A stretch of 64,000 nt of DNA from DAIPKP01 sp964545875 (GTDB lineage Bacteria > Synergistota > Synergistia > Synergistales > Aminiphilaceae), in contig CAZJHH010000009.1 in NCBI GenBank assembly GCA_964545875.1, forward strand, positions 1-64,000, given 5' to 3'. Of the stretch, positions 18,161 to 24,990 are shown one piece after another. The position numbers and the translations under genes were made by a program. The stretch's first letter is position 1, and every line of letters starts with the position of its first letter. Under the pieces are notes generated by a model. The model ran no database searches. It had not been told where the DNA came from and worked only from the letters and a program-made list of their open reading frames with translations.

Positions 18161-19089
18161 GCTTCAGCTCCTCCCATGCAAAGATAGAGCAGTCCCATGC
18201 GGGTGGCCACTCCGCTGCGTACCTGTTCCAGAATTACGCTGTCCGGACCGTCCGCGAGTTCCGAGGCGATCTCCACCCCCCGATTGATAGGCCCCGGATG
18301 CATCACCAGAGCTCCCGGTTTGGCATACCGCATCAGCTCTTCGTTTGCCCCGTACCGCCAGTGATACTCTTCGAAGGAGGGAAAGAGGCCGTCCTGCTGC
18401 CGTTCCCGCTGGATGCGGAGCAGGTAGACCATATCCGCATCCTTTACCGCCTCCCGGGGATCCGCCTGATAGGTGGCGTTAAGATGGGCATGGCCCCGGG
18501 GCATAAGGCTTCCGGGGGCCGAAAGAGTCACCTTGGCCCCCAGGGTGGCAAAGGCGGTGATATCGCTGCGCACCACCCGGCTATGCAGGATATCTCCCAC
18601 GATGGCGATCTTCCGACCGTCCAGGGAGCGGTCGAAATGTTTCCAGGCGGTGTACACGTCCAGCAGAGCCTGAGTGGGATGGGCATGGGCACCGTCTCCG
18701 GCGTTGAATACCGAGGCTCGTTTGAGCTTCTCCTTGAGATACCAGGGAGTGCCCGGCATGGGATGCCGGACCACCACTGCATCGGCCCCCATGGCTTCCA
18801 GGGTCCAGGCGGTGTCCCGCAAGGTCTCTCCCTTGCTGATGCTGGATCCCGATACGGACCAGTTCACCACGTCCGCCCCGAGAAACTTCTCCGCCAGCTC
18901 GAAAGAAACCCTGGTACGGGTAGATGCTTCGAAGAAAAGATTCACGATCATGCGCCCCCGAAGGGCGGGAACTTTCTTTATGGGGCGGTTCAGAAGATCC
19001 TCCATATGGACCGACTGATCCAGGAGAAGCTCCAGATCCTCCCGGGAAAGCACGTCCACATCGAGAAGATTGCGGTGTTTCCAGACCAT
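18157..19089 (-). CDS. pyrB: Aspartate carbamoyltransferase catalytic chain
   Basis: A 310-residue enzyme condensing carbamoyl phosphate and aspartate. The carbamoyl-phosphate motif is FFEASTRTRVSFE, and HPTQALLD and MHPGPINRG bind substrate. No pyrI regulatory chain is present, consistent with a PyrR-controlled operon. It starts one base after the pyrR stop. Confidence 0.95.
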   Translation of the reverse strand: MVWKHRNLLDVDVLSREDLELLLDQSVHMEDLLNRPIKKVPALRGRMIVNLFFEASTRTRVSFELAEKFLGADVVNWSVSGSSISKGETLRDTAWTLEAMGADAVVVRHPMPGTPWYLKEKLKRASVFNAGDGAHAHPTQALLDVYTAWKHFDRSLDGRKIAIVGDILHSRVVRSDITAFATLGAKVTLSAPGSLMPRGHAHLNATYQADPREAVKDADMVYLLRIQRERQQDGLFPSFEEYHWRYGANEELMRYAKPGALVMHPGPINRGVEIASELADGPDSVILEQVRSGVATRMGLLYLCMGGAEA

Positions 19090-19090
19090 C

Positions 19091-19642
19091 TTAGCTATCC
19101 GTCCTTTCGCAAATCCACACTTCGTCGCACTCGTCTATGGGGGTCACCGAAACCTCCACCAGTTCGGAGCTGGAGGTCGGCAGGTTCTTTCCCACGTAAT
19201 CCGGATGAATGGGAAGCTCCCGGTGTCCCCGATCCACCAGCACCGCCAGCTGTACCTGGTCGGGGCGGCCGATATCCATAAGAGCATCCAGGGCGGCACG
19301 AACGGTGCGTCCCGTATAGAGCACGTCATCCACCAGTACGATACGGCGCCCTTCGAGATCCCAGGGTACGTCGGTACCCCGCACCAGAGGCTGGGGATAC
19401 CGTAGGGAAAGATCGTCCCGGTAAAGGGTAATATCCAGCTTTCCCAAGGCGGGACGCTGCCCCTCGAACTGCTCCAGAAAATCCGCCATGCGCTCCGCCA
19501 GGGGCACTCCCCGGCGGTGGATCCCCACGAGAATCACCTTATCGATCCCCTTGTTCCGCTCCGCGATCTCGTGGGACATGCGCTTGAGAGCCCGTTCCAT
19601 ATCCTCCTGGTTCAGAACCTTGGTCTTGTGTTTCCATACCAT
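19091..19642 (-). CDS. pyrR: Pyr operon regulator / uracil phosphoribosyltransferase
   Basis: A 183-residue PRTase-fold protein. In the known family it binds pyr mRNA with UMP/UTP and also makes UMP from uracil. The PRPP loop is IVLVDDVLYTGRTVRAAL. The start is set at 19642 because AAGGAGG lies 8 bases upstream. An in-frame ATG at 19660 overlaps the stop of the upstream leader ORF as ATGA, so coupled initiation there is also possible. First enzyme gene of the operon, behind an attenuator. Confidence 0.93.
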   Translation of the reverse strand: MVWKHKTKVLNQEDMERALKRMSHEIAERNKGIDKVILVGIHRRGVPLAERMADFLEQFEGQRPALGKLDITLYRDDLSLRYPQPLVRGTDVPWDLEGRRIVLVDDVLYTGRTVRAALDALMDIGRPDQVQLAVLVDRGHRELPIHPDYVGKNLPTSSSELVEVSVTPIDECDEVWICERTDS

Positions 19643-19656
19643 CTGCGCCGCCTCCT

Positions 19657-19839
19657 TCATGCTTCCACCCTCGTCAGGGCGGAAGAGAGCATAAAAAAAC
19701 GGGCTCTGCTCCCCGAAGGGAGAACAGAACCCGTATCCATATAACGTTTCGAATATCCCGCAGAGAACAGCCTCGTGCTCGTACAGGGCAGATCTTCTCG
19801 TTTTTCATATTCTTGAAAGCACAGCACAGAAGCCTTCAT
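19657..19839 (-). CDS. Predicted 60-residue pyr leader peptide
   Basis: A short frame starting MKASVLCFQEYEKRED, with an excellent ribosome site (GGAAGGAGG, about 7 bases upstream). It runs straight through the intrinsic terminator at 19693-19732 and stops in an ATGA overlap with a possible pyrR start. It lies between the operon promoter and pyrR. By analogy with the E. coli pyrBI leader, ribosomes following polymerase closely could block hairpin formation. The peptide has no recognised domain. That it is translated is inferred from the ribosome site and its position. Confidence 0.6.
   Translation of the reverse strand: MKASVLCFQEYEKREDLPCTSTRLFSAGYSKRYMDTGSVLPSGSRARFFMLSSALTRVEA
19693..19732 (-). 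terminator. pyr attenuator terminator
   Basis: On the minus strand GGGTTCTGTTCTCC pairs with GGGGAGCAGAGCCC around CTTC (14 pairs with G-U), followed by seven Ts. It sits between promoter and pyrR. The octamer CTGTTCTC of its 5' arm also occurs about 50 bases upstream, a possible competing pairing element. Confidence 0.9.
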
Positions 19840-19897
19840 GATGCGTCCTCCTTCCGAGCCTCACCGGACCCGATTTAAAGGTTTTTTGCTGGCGGGT

Positions 19898-19926
19898 ACT
19901 GTATCACAAAGGAGGACACAGCGCAA
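19898..19926 (-). promoter_or_regulatory. pyr operon promoter
   Basis: Minus-strand TTGCGC (19921-19926), a 17-base spacer, then TACAGT (19898-19903). It lies about 60 bases before the leader ORF and is the best sigma-70-type match upstream of the operon. Confidence 0.65.
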
Positions 19927-19954
19927 GAAAAAAATTTTCCGGCTTTCGAGAGTA

Positions 19955-20485
19955 TCAGATGCCCTTCTTCTCGAACCAGCCGCAGAGCCCTAGAGCGAAG
20001 AGACCGAAGGCTCCGATAACCATCCAGGGGGAAACGCCCAGCATCTCCGGCAATCCTATCTTTCCCAGATCCTTCCAGGCAAGCACGGTGGACTTGAAAA
20101 AGGGGTAAAGTTCCGCATAAAGGGCAGCTCCTGCGATCATTCCCGCTATGGCGAAGAGGGCATGCCATCGCCCCTCTCCAAGAGCGCCTAAAGAGGTGCC
20201 GGGACAGAACCCCAGAAGAGCCCAGCCAGCCCCGAAAAGAGTCCCTCCCACAAGAAGAGCCCCGAGGTTCGCCGATTTATGACTCAGTGAAATGATTCCC
20301 CCATCGGAGAGAAGAGCTATTCCCACCATGCCCACGAAAATGGCGGAAAACATGAGCTTGATAATGGTCATGTCCTTGAAAAGAAGTGCTCCCACCTGTT
20401 TTTCGAAGCGAAGAGCTCGTCCCTTCTGCAGAAGAAAGCCGAAGAGTATGCCCGTTACGAGTCCGAGAATCTGTTCGGTAGTCAT
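19955..20485 (-). CDS. YeeE/YedE-family membrane protein (sulfur-compound transport), small half
   Basis: A 176-residue inner-membrane protein with about five hydrophobic helices. It carries the family motif GWALLGFCPGTSLGALGEGRWHA, whose conserved cysteine is thought in the TsuA/YeeE family to relay thiosulfate or sulfide. It is encoded 3 bases after a second YeeE-like gene; together the two halves equal one full-length transporter. The start at 20485 has GGAGG upstream. The exact substrate is unknown. Confidence 0.85.
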   Translation of the reverse strand: MTTEQILGLVTGILFGFLLQKGRALRFEKQVGALLFKDMTIIKLMFSAIFVGMVGIALLSDGGIISLSHKSANLGALLVGGTLFGAGWALLGFCPGTSLGALGEGRWHALFAIAGMIAGAALYAELYPFFKSTVLAWKDLGKIGLPEMLGVSPWMVIGAFGLFALGLCGWFEKKGI

Positions 20486-20488
20486 GAT

Positions 20489-21028
20489 CTACGACCTCCT
20501 TCCGTAAACCAGCGAAGCCACGATCATCCCCACCAGGAAGAACATGGGGAGAGCAATAAAAGCGCTTACCGAAAGCTGCATCATGCCGCTCAAACCGTGC
20601 CCGCTGGGGCATCCGTCAGCCATGCGGGCCCCCACCATGGCCACCACGCCGCCGGCAAAGGCTCCCAGAGCACGCTTCAACCCCGAGGGACCGAAGCGCT
20701 CCTTCCAGATGGGAGGCACGGTCTCGCTCTTGAAGCTTTTATCCGTCATGGAAGCTGCAAAAGCCCCGATAAGAACTCCCACCACCAGCATGAATTGCCA
20801 ATCCACCTTGATCTTGGTTTTGGTGAAATACTCGTTCGCTCCCACCTTTTCGGGAGAGACCATCTGTTCAATATATCCCGCCGCCCGGACAAAGGTGGTG
20901 GAAGCCCCAAGGTAGTTGGTTTTTCCCAGCCACAGGGAGGTGGCATATACCGAAGCGATGGCCAGGAACCCGAGCAAGGCTCCGGCAATATAGGGATTCC
21001 ATCCCCGATCTTGCATCTTCGTTTCCAT
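20489..21028 (-). CDS. YeeE/YedE-family membrane protein, large half
   Basis: A 179-residue membrane protein with an N-terminal helix, a periplasmic-looking loop (about residues 35-70) and three or four more helices. The hallmark is GARMADGCPSGHGLSG, containing the conserved cysteine. The start at 21028 is favoured because GGAGG is 8 bases upstream; another ATG at 21034 is too close to it. The pair probably imports a reduced sulfur species for assimilation or selenium/sulfur metabolism (inference). Confidence 0.85.
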   Translation of the reverse strand: METKMQDRGWNPYIAGALLGFLAIASVYATSLWLGKTNYLGASTTFVRAAGYIEQMVSPEKVGANEYFTKTKIKVDWQFMLVVGVLIGAFAASMTDKSFKSETVPPIWKERFGPSGLKRALGAFAGGVVAMVGARMADGCPSGHGLSGMMQLSVSAFIALPMFFLVGMIVASLVYGRRS

Positions 21029-21510
21029 TCGCATTCCCTCCGTTCTCAGATACTCTCGCTTACGGGAAGAGGCAAAACAATCCTTCTCCCATACCCTCGC
21101 AAAATATCCCGTCCGGCATCAGGCTTTGCACAGAAATTCCTCAAAACCTCCCGTCCGTACGGAACCCGGGATTCTCGAAACTTTCCTCACCTCCTCATGT
21201 GGATATGGATCATCCGGAACTTCGGTTCTTCCGTTTTATCCAAAAACCCAGAAAACCATTACTTTCAAAAGGGGGTTGTGCACCTTCACGCTACCCCGGG
21301 GGAACGTAGAACACATGATACCCGGTAGGATAAATTAAAGCAACTTCGAAAATTAAACTCCTACCTAAAGAAAAGCAACCTATCAAAAACCCCTTATTCC
21401 ACAAAAAAAGGCCAATCTATTCCTCTTTTCGAAGAAACAAGTTTAAGAACAATTTCAACAAATGCCCTTCTTGCTCACACCGGCTCCAAGGGGATGCGGT
21501 CCTTTCGGGG
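21029..21510. other. AT-rich intergenic region
   Basis: About 480 bases with no supported gene. 21320-21470 is notably AT-rich. I could not fit a known riboswitch or terminator, nor a well-spaced promoter for the YeeE pair. Confidence 0.45.
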
Positions 21511-22251
21511 CTACTCGTAAACCGCCCTGCGGTACGTAAGTTTCACGATCACGTCTTCCTCTCCCCGAGGCCCCTTTTCCCACTCCACCTCTATGGAATC
21601 TCCCTCATCCGCAAAACGCCAAAGCTCTCCGTCCCGCTCCCAGGGCTCTCCGAGACGCGCAACCACGTCCCGGGGATGCATACCCAAAAATATATCGCCA
21701 AACCCCATAAAGCCTCCGGAAATGGTGAGGGATTGCAATACCCCGTTCCAGTAAACCGCCTGGTGACCATGAAAGGCAAGGAATTCCACAGCCACATGGG
21801 TATTGAAATCCGGAATAAAGCGCTCCTCTTCCCGGAAGGCACTGGGAGAACCGTAGCGCTCTCGGGCCAAAGCAGGAGAAATACCGTAATCTTCGCGTAT
21901 TTTCATGGCGTATCGGTGTACGGGGCTTCTACTTTCGTCCAGCACCACATATTTTCCATAAATCCAGCCCTCTCCGAAGGGAGCGGAAACCACCCTATAC
22001 CAAGGATAGGCATCTCCTTCATGGCTTTCGGCAATAACCACCAGCTCCCCCGCATGAACTTCCGAAGCGAACTGCCCCAATATTTTCGACGCCGCCGAAG
22101 GAGCATCTCGAAGATTCACCCGCACTCCCTGAAGAGAGCCTCTCCAAGGCCACTCGTAGGATCGAGCGCTCTCCCCCGAATCCCCCGGGCAGGCCGAGCT
22201 TCCCCAGAAAAGCAGGGTTCCGAAAACAACGAGAAACAACATTTTTCGCAA
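21511..22251 (-). CDS. Exported SH3b-domain protein, function unknown
   Basis: About 246 residues. A signal sequence (RKMLFLVVFGTLLFWGSSAC) may be of lipoprotein type, though the lipobox is imperfect. It is followed by a bacterial SH3 domain (about 40-105; VRVNLRDAPSAASKILGQF ... WYRVVSAPFGEGWIYGKYV). The C-terminal domain (FLAFHGHQAVYWNG ... LGEPWERDGELWRFADEG) looks like a small beta domain of unknown function. The start is probably TTG at 22251, close behind AAAGGAGGAGG; ATG at 22242 is the alternative. SH3b domains often bind peptidoglycan, so an envelope role is likely. Confidence 0.7.
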   Translation of the reverse strand: MRKMLFLVVFGTLLFWGSSACPGDSGESARSYEWPWRGSLQGVRVNLRDAPSAASKILGQFASEVHAGELVVIAESHEGDAYPWYRVVSAPFGEGWIYGKYVVLDESRSPVHRYAMKIREDYGISPALARERYGSPSAFREEERFIPDFNTHVAVEFLAFHGHQAVYWNGVLQSLTISGGFMGFGDIFLGMHPRDVVARLGEPWERDGELWRFADEGDSIEVEWEKGPRGEEDVIVKLTYRRAVYE

Positions 22252-22376
22252 AGTTCCTCCTCCTTTCGAATTCCCCGAAAGTGCGCTTTTTGATGGAGCC
22301 ACAGGCGATGAAAAGGCACCAAGATACTCCATGTATACCTAAAAATTCTTTATTATGCAAACTCCGAAGACCATAC

Positions 22377-22418
22377 AAAAAACCGGCGGTTCTCTCCTTT
22401 GAAGAAAGAACGCGCCGG
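22377..22418 (-). terminator. Terminator after the 54-codon gene
   Basis: On the minus strand CCGGCG-c-GTTCT pairs with AGAAC-c-GCCGG, followed by TTTTTT. It closes the short transcription unit that starts at the 22975-23003 promoter. Confidence 0.85.
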
Positions 22419-22467
22419 AATTTTGCCACACCATATATCACACCATAGAATCAGAGGGGGTTCCACC

Positions 22468-22632
22468 TTACCGGTATCCCTCGAAGGGACCCCTCCAGGA
22501 CATGTCCAGAACTTCCTTCTCTTTCTGTTCCGGAGCAGCTCCGTAAAAATCAAAGGAAAGAGCCTCCTTCTCCGTAGAACTAACGCTTTTCCCCGCAGGA
22601 TATCCCGCCACAAATCGTCTCTCTCTCGTCAT
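22468..22632 (-). CDS. 54-residue protein of unknown function behind a branched-chain-type attenuator
   Basis: A short gene (MTRERRFVAGYPAGKSVSST..., ending MSWRGPFEGYR) with AAAGGA about 10 bases before its ATG and a TAA stop. It is the only open frame between the attenuator at 22776-22811 and the terminator at 22377-22418. The product is hydrophilic, has no signal or membrane segment, and matches no family I know. It may be a genuine small protein regulated by amino-acid supply, or a chance frame left after loss of the original downstream operon. The framing by two terminators and a ribosome site favours a real gene. Confidence 0.5.
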   Translation of the reverse strand: MTRERRFVAGYPAGKSVSSTEKEALSFDFYGAAPEQKEKEVLDMSWRGPFEGYR

Positions 22633-22775
22633 AGCAATCTCGTCCTTTCTCTGCCGTACCCCTCTTCATATCCCGGGGTTCCCCCCTTCAGGAATATGCA
22701 TGGATCGCCTTTCGCCGCAACAAACTGATACTGCAATCTTCGGTTGACGAATCACCGCCTTTTCGTGCAAAAATA

Positions 22776-22811
22776 TAAAAAAGGGCCGGAACCCTTTCTG
22801 GGTTCCGGCCC
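22776..22811 (-). terminator. Attenuator-type terminator after the branched-chain leader
   Basis: On the minus strand GGGCCGGAACCC and GGGTTCCGGCCC form a perfect 12-bp stem around a 5-base loop, followed by a T-rich tract. The 3' arm segment GGGTTCC is duplicated inside the leader coding region (22856-22862), so GGAACCC can pair with either copy, as in classical attenuators. Confidence 0.9.
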
Positions 22812-22832
22812 GGTTTTGCGGGTATACGCCAC

Positions 22833-22922
22833 TTACGTGACGGCCGCTCCGGGAGGGAACCCACACGTAATAAGGCTTACAATAATAATGAGAGCTGCTA
22901 CACTCGCTTTAAACATTATCAC
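22833..22922 (-). CDS. Branched-chain-type leader peptide (29 codons)
   Basis: A GTG-started frame with AAGGAGG about 9 bases upstream. The core AALIIIVSLI places eight Ile/Val/Leu codons within eleven (residues 8-18). The tail CGFPPGAAV resembles the PPCGAALG end of E. coli IlvL. A strong promoter lies upstream and an intrinsic terminator begins 21 bases after the stop. By analogy with ilv/leu attenuation, ribosome stalling on Ile/Val/Leu codons would free GGGTTCC to form an antiterminator. An alternative is a small membrane peptide such as a type-I toxin; the shared architecture with the aro leader argues against it. Confidence 0.65.
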   Translation of the reverse strand: MIMFKASVAALIIIVSLITCGFPPGAAVT

Positions 22923-22974
22923 GGTCTCTCCCCTCCTTTTGCATACCAAAAGTTTTTTGTGGATATTGGGAGGC

Positions 22975-23003
22975 ATGATAGTACGCTCATCCCTTTTTGT
23001 CAA
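22975..23003 (-). promoter_or_regulatory. Strong promoter of the branched-chain-type leader
   Basis: Minus-strand consensus TTGACA (22998-23003), a 17-base spacer, and TATCAT (22975-22980). About 50 bases upstream of the leader start. Confidence 0.85.
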
Positions 23004-23006
23004 GCA

Positions 23007-23034
23007 CTTTTGTGACGGGACAGGGAAAATGTCA
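23007..23034 (-). promoter_or_regulatory. 28-bp conserved upstream element, copy 1
   Basis: Lies just upstream of the -35 box. It matches the element at 58083-58110 in 26 of 28 positions. On the minus strand it begins TGACATTTTCCC and ends GTCCCGTCACAAAAG; the TGAC...GTCA ends form a 22-base dyad. Position suggests an activator or operator site, regulator unknown. Confidence 0.7.
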
Positions 23035-23180
23035 TCCCCCATGTCAGAATAGTGGAATGAGGAGAGATATTTTCTTGCGCATCCAGGAAGCGAAAAAAGC
23101 GATGGTTATGGACAGGGTGGTAAGGGCAGGAGCATCTCAGCGTTATAACAATTCTCTACCCACCATTGAGGAGGAAAGCG

Positions 23181-23867
23181 ATGAGAGTGACGTCGTTTTT
23201 TAACACGACACAGAGCGAGATTGATGGCAAACGCTGGAATCCCTATCTTGGGATCAGCATCAACAACAAGGTTTTTACGGTCGAGTACCTGTTTGCCTAT
23301 ATGGATTGGGCTACCGAACGGGCAAAGGAACGCGCCGCCATCCTTATTGTTGACACTATTCAGCATATCAATAATCAGGTTTTTGACCGAAGCAAACCTA
23401 TCTCAGCGATTGAAAAAGCATTCAGAAAAGCCGACGCAATACGCAGCATCTGCGAGCAGGCACAGTCGAAACTCTCCGATGAAAAACGAGAGAAATTGAT
23501 TATTCTGGACTGGACGGAGATCGTGTATGACGACTATTTCCAGCACAACCTGGCAATCGTAAAGGAAGCGTACGCTCACAACGCAGTCTTCAGGGAGGCA
23601 CTTCTCTCAATAACCAAACGAAACCTGGGGACAATTCTGAATCGACTTGACGAAGAGCAAATCGCCATGCTCAATCAATATCTTGTCAACGAACTGCCCG
23701 AATTGATCACAGGGTTCAGGCATGGTGGAATTCATTACAATTTAAATGTCTATCCCGGACGAATAGCCTCCATCTACGCGGAGTTGCTGGAACTCGACTT
23801 CTTTCGCGAAATCCACTCCCGACTCCGCCTGATCGGAACGATAGCATCCGTTGAGGCATATCTGTGA
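23181..23867 (+). CDS. tRNA-dependent cyclodipeptide synthase (CDPS)
   Basis: A 228-residue protein of the CDPS family, which takes two aminoacyl-tRNAs and makes a cyclic dipeptide (2,5-diketopiperazine). GISINN carries the nucleophilic Ser26. QYLVNELP carries Tyr167 and Glu171. VYPGR carries Tyr191-Pro192. All keep a constant offset of 11 from AlbC Ser37, Tyr178, Glu182, Tyr202 and position 203; the Tyr-Pro pair points to the XYP subfamily. The start at 23181 follows GAGGAGGAAAGCG. No oxidase, P450, methyltransferase or peptide ligase is adjacent. Base composition is visibly less GC-rich than the pyr and aro regions, suggesting transfer. The amino acids used cannot be predicted here. Confidence 0.88.
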   Translation: MRVTSFFNTTQSEIDGKRWNPYLGISINNKVFTVEYLFAYMDWATERAKERAAILIVDTIQHINNQVFDRSKPISAIEKAFRKADAIRSICEQAQSKLSDEKREKLIILDWTEIVYDDYFQHNLAIVKEAYAHNAVFREALLSITKRNLGTILNRLDEEQIAMLNQYLVNELPELITGFRHGGIHYNLNVYPGRIASIYAELLELDFFREIHSRLRLIGTIASVEAYL

Positions 23868-23920
23868 ACGCCTCTTCGCAATGGTATTCAAGCCCGCCAA
23901 AAACCTGGAATGAAGACGAG

Positions 23921-23950
23921 AAAAAGCTCCGGGAAAATTCCCGGAGCTTT
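23921..23950. terminator. Bidirectional terminator
   Basis: A stem AAGCTCCGGGAA/TTCCCGGAGCTT, with a T run best on the minus strand and a short one on the plus strand. It lies between the CDPS (plus) and the solute-binding protein (minus). Confidence 0.8.
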
Positions 23951-23997
23951 CGACTGCATCTTGGGGGAAATACCGTTTTCCCACTTTTTTCGACTAA

Positions 23998-24750
23998 TTA
24001 CCGGAGATATTTGTCCAGAATGGCCTGGTACGATCCATCGGCCTTCATGTCATCCAGGGCCTTCTGAAGCTGTTCGATAATGGCGGAATCCGTATCCTTG
24101 TGGAAGGCGTAGTCCAGCTCTCCGCTGCTGAGCACGTAGACCACTTCGTAATCCTCGGGATTGAAGCCGAAATCCTTGATCTGCCACTGGGCCACACTTT
24201 CTTCGTAGATCCAGACATCCACCCGGCCGGCGTTGAGCTTTTTGATATTCTGGTCGTTCGTGGCCGCCCGGTCGATGTTCTCGACTCCCGCGCTCTGGGC
24301 GAGCTGATCCCCGATATCATCCCGAATAACCGCAGCAGAAAGACCTTTCAGCTCTTCTTCGGAGGCGATTTTCAGCCCCCGGCTCTTCAAGGCGAAGGCG
24401 GAAATGCGCGTGGGAGCCACGGGGCCTACCCAAGCAAAGAGGGGATCCCGTTCCTCGTTGTGGGTCATGCAGAAAAGAGCGGTATTCGGTTTTTCCTGGA
24501 CATCCTTATAGGCTCTGGCCCAGGGAAGCACCTCGATATCCTTGGCGGTCTTGGCAACCCCAAGCTTTTCAAACATTCCCACGAGGACATCCACCGCGAT
24601 ACCCGTGGCCACGCCATCGCTGCCGGTCATGTTAAAGGGAGGATATTCCTCGGTCATAAAAGAAATTTCCTCGATGGATCCGGCAAAGGCACCGGTTGCC
24701 AGAAGGCACAATACTCCAACCAATACCGCGATTCTACTCACAAGTTTCAT
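23998..24750 (-). CDS. Periplasmic amino-acid-type solute-binding protein, orphan
   Basis: A 250-residue protein with a signal peptide (MKLVSRIAVLVGVLCLLATGAFA) and a type-3 solute-binding fold: ISFMTEEYPPFNMTG at the N-terminus and ILDKYL at the C-terminus. Family members bind polar amino acids or related compounds. No permease or ATPase gene is nearby and terminators flank it on both sides, so it is a single-gene unit. It may serve a transporter encoded elsewhere or present ligand to a sensor such as the triple-domain kinase (speculative). Confidence 0.85.
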   Translation of the reverse strand: MKLVSRIAVLVGVLCLLATGAFAGSIEEISFMTEEYPPFNMTGSDGVATGIAVDVLVGMFEKLGVAKTAKDIEVLPWARAYKDVQEKPNTALFCMTHNEERDPLFAWVGPVAPTRISAFALKSRGLKIASEEELKGLSAAVIRDDIGDQLAQSAGVENIDRAATNDQNIKKLNAGRVDVWIYEESVAQWQIKDFGFNPEDYEVVYVLSSGELDYAFHKDTDSAIIEQLQKALDDMKADGSYQAILDKYLR

Positions 24751-24829
24751 AAGAAAACCCCCTTTTTGATTTATTCCCTATTTTCATTATATCGCATCCT
24801 TCGTAACAATCAAGCAAGAAGGATCATGC

Positions 24830-24893
24830 AAAAACCCCCTTTCCGTTTCTCCGGAGGAGATTCATGGGCCGAAGAAACGGAAAGGGGGTTTTT
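24830..24893. terminator. Terminator with a perfect 21-bp stem
   Basis: 24830-24850 and 24873-24893 are exact inverted copies (AAAAACCCCCTTTCCG... and its complement) around a 22-base loop. On the minus strand it lies about 100 bases after the amidohydrolase stop, and the A/T ends supply the U tract. Confidence 0.85.
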
Positions 24894-24990
24894 CAGGAAG
24901 CTCTGTTTTTCTCAAACGTTCCGCTTCCCTTGAAGAAGAGAATGCGTGCTCTGCGGCTTTGGAAAGCCCTCTATATGTACCGAAAACGCG

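Noticed and set aside
22833..22922. Branched-chain leader considered as a type-I toxin or membrane peptide
   Set aside because: Duplicated GGGTTCC pairing element, adjacent terminator, Ile/Val/Leu run and the promoter element shared with the aro leader all favour an attenuator; not fully excluded.
22997..23203. Plus-strand frame overlapping the CDPS start
   Set aside because: Its 5' half is the shared operator/promoter region of the minus strand and it lacks a ribosome site; its end only overlaps the CDPS ribosome site.
24830..24893. Perfect 21-bp inverted repeat considered as an insertion-sequence end or MITE
   Set aside because: Position just after a stop codon and T-rich flanks fit an intrinsic terminator; no second copy or target duplication is seen.
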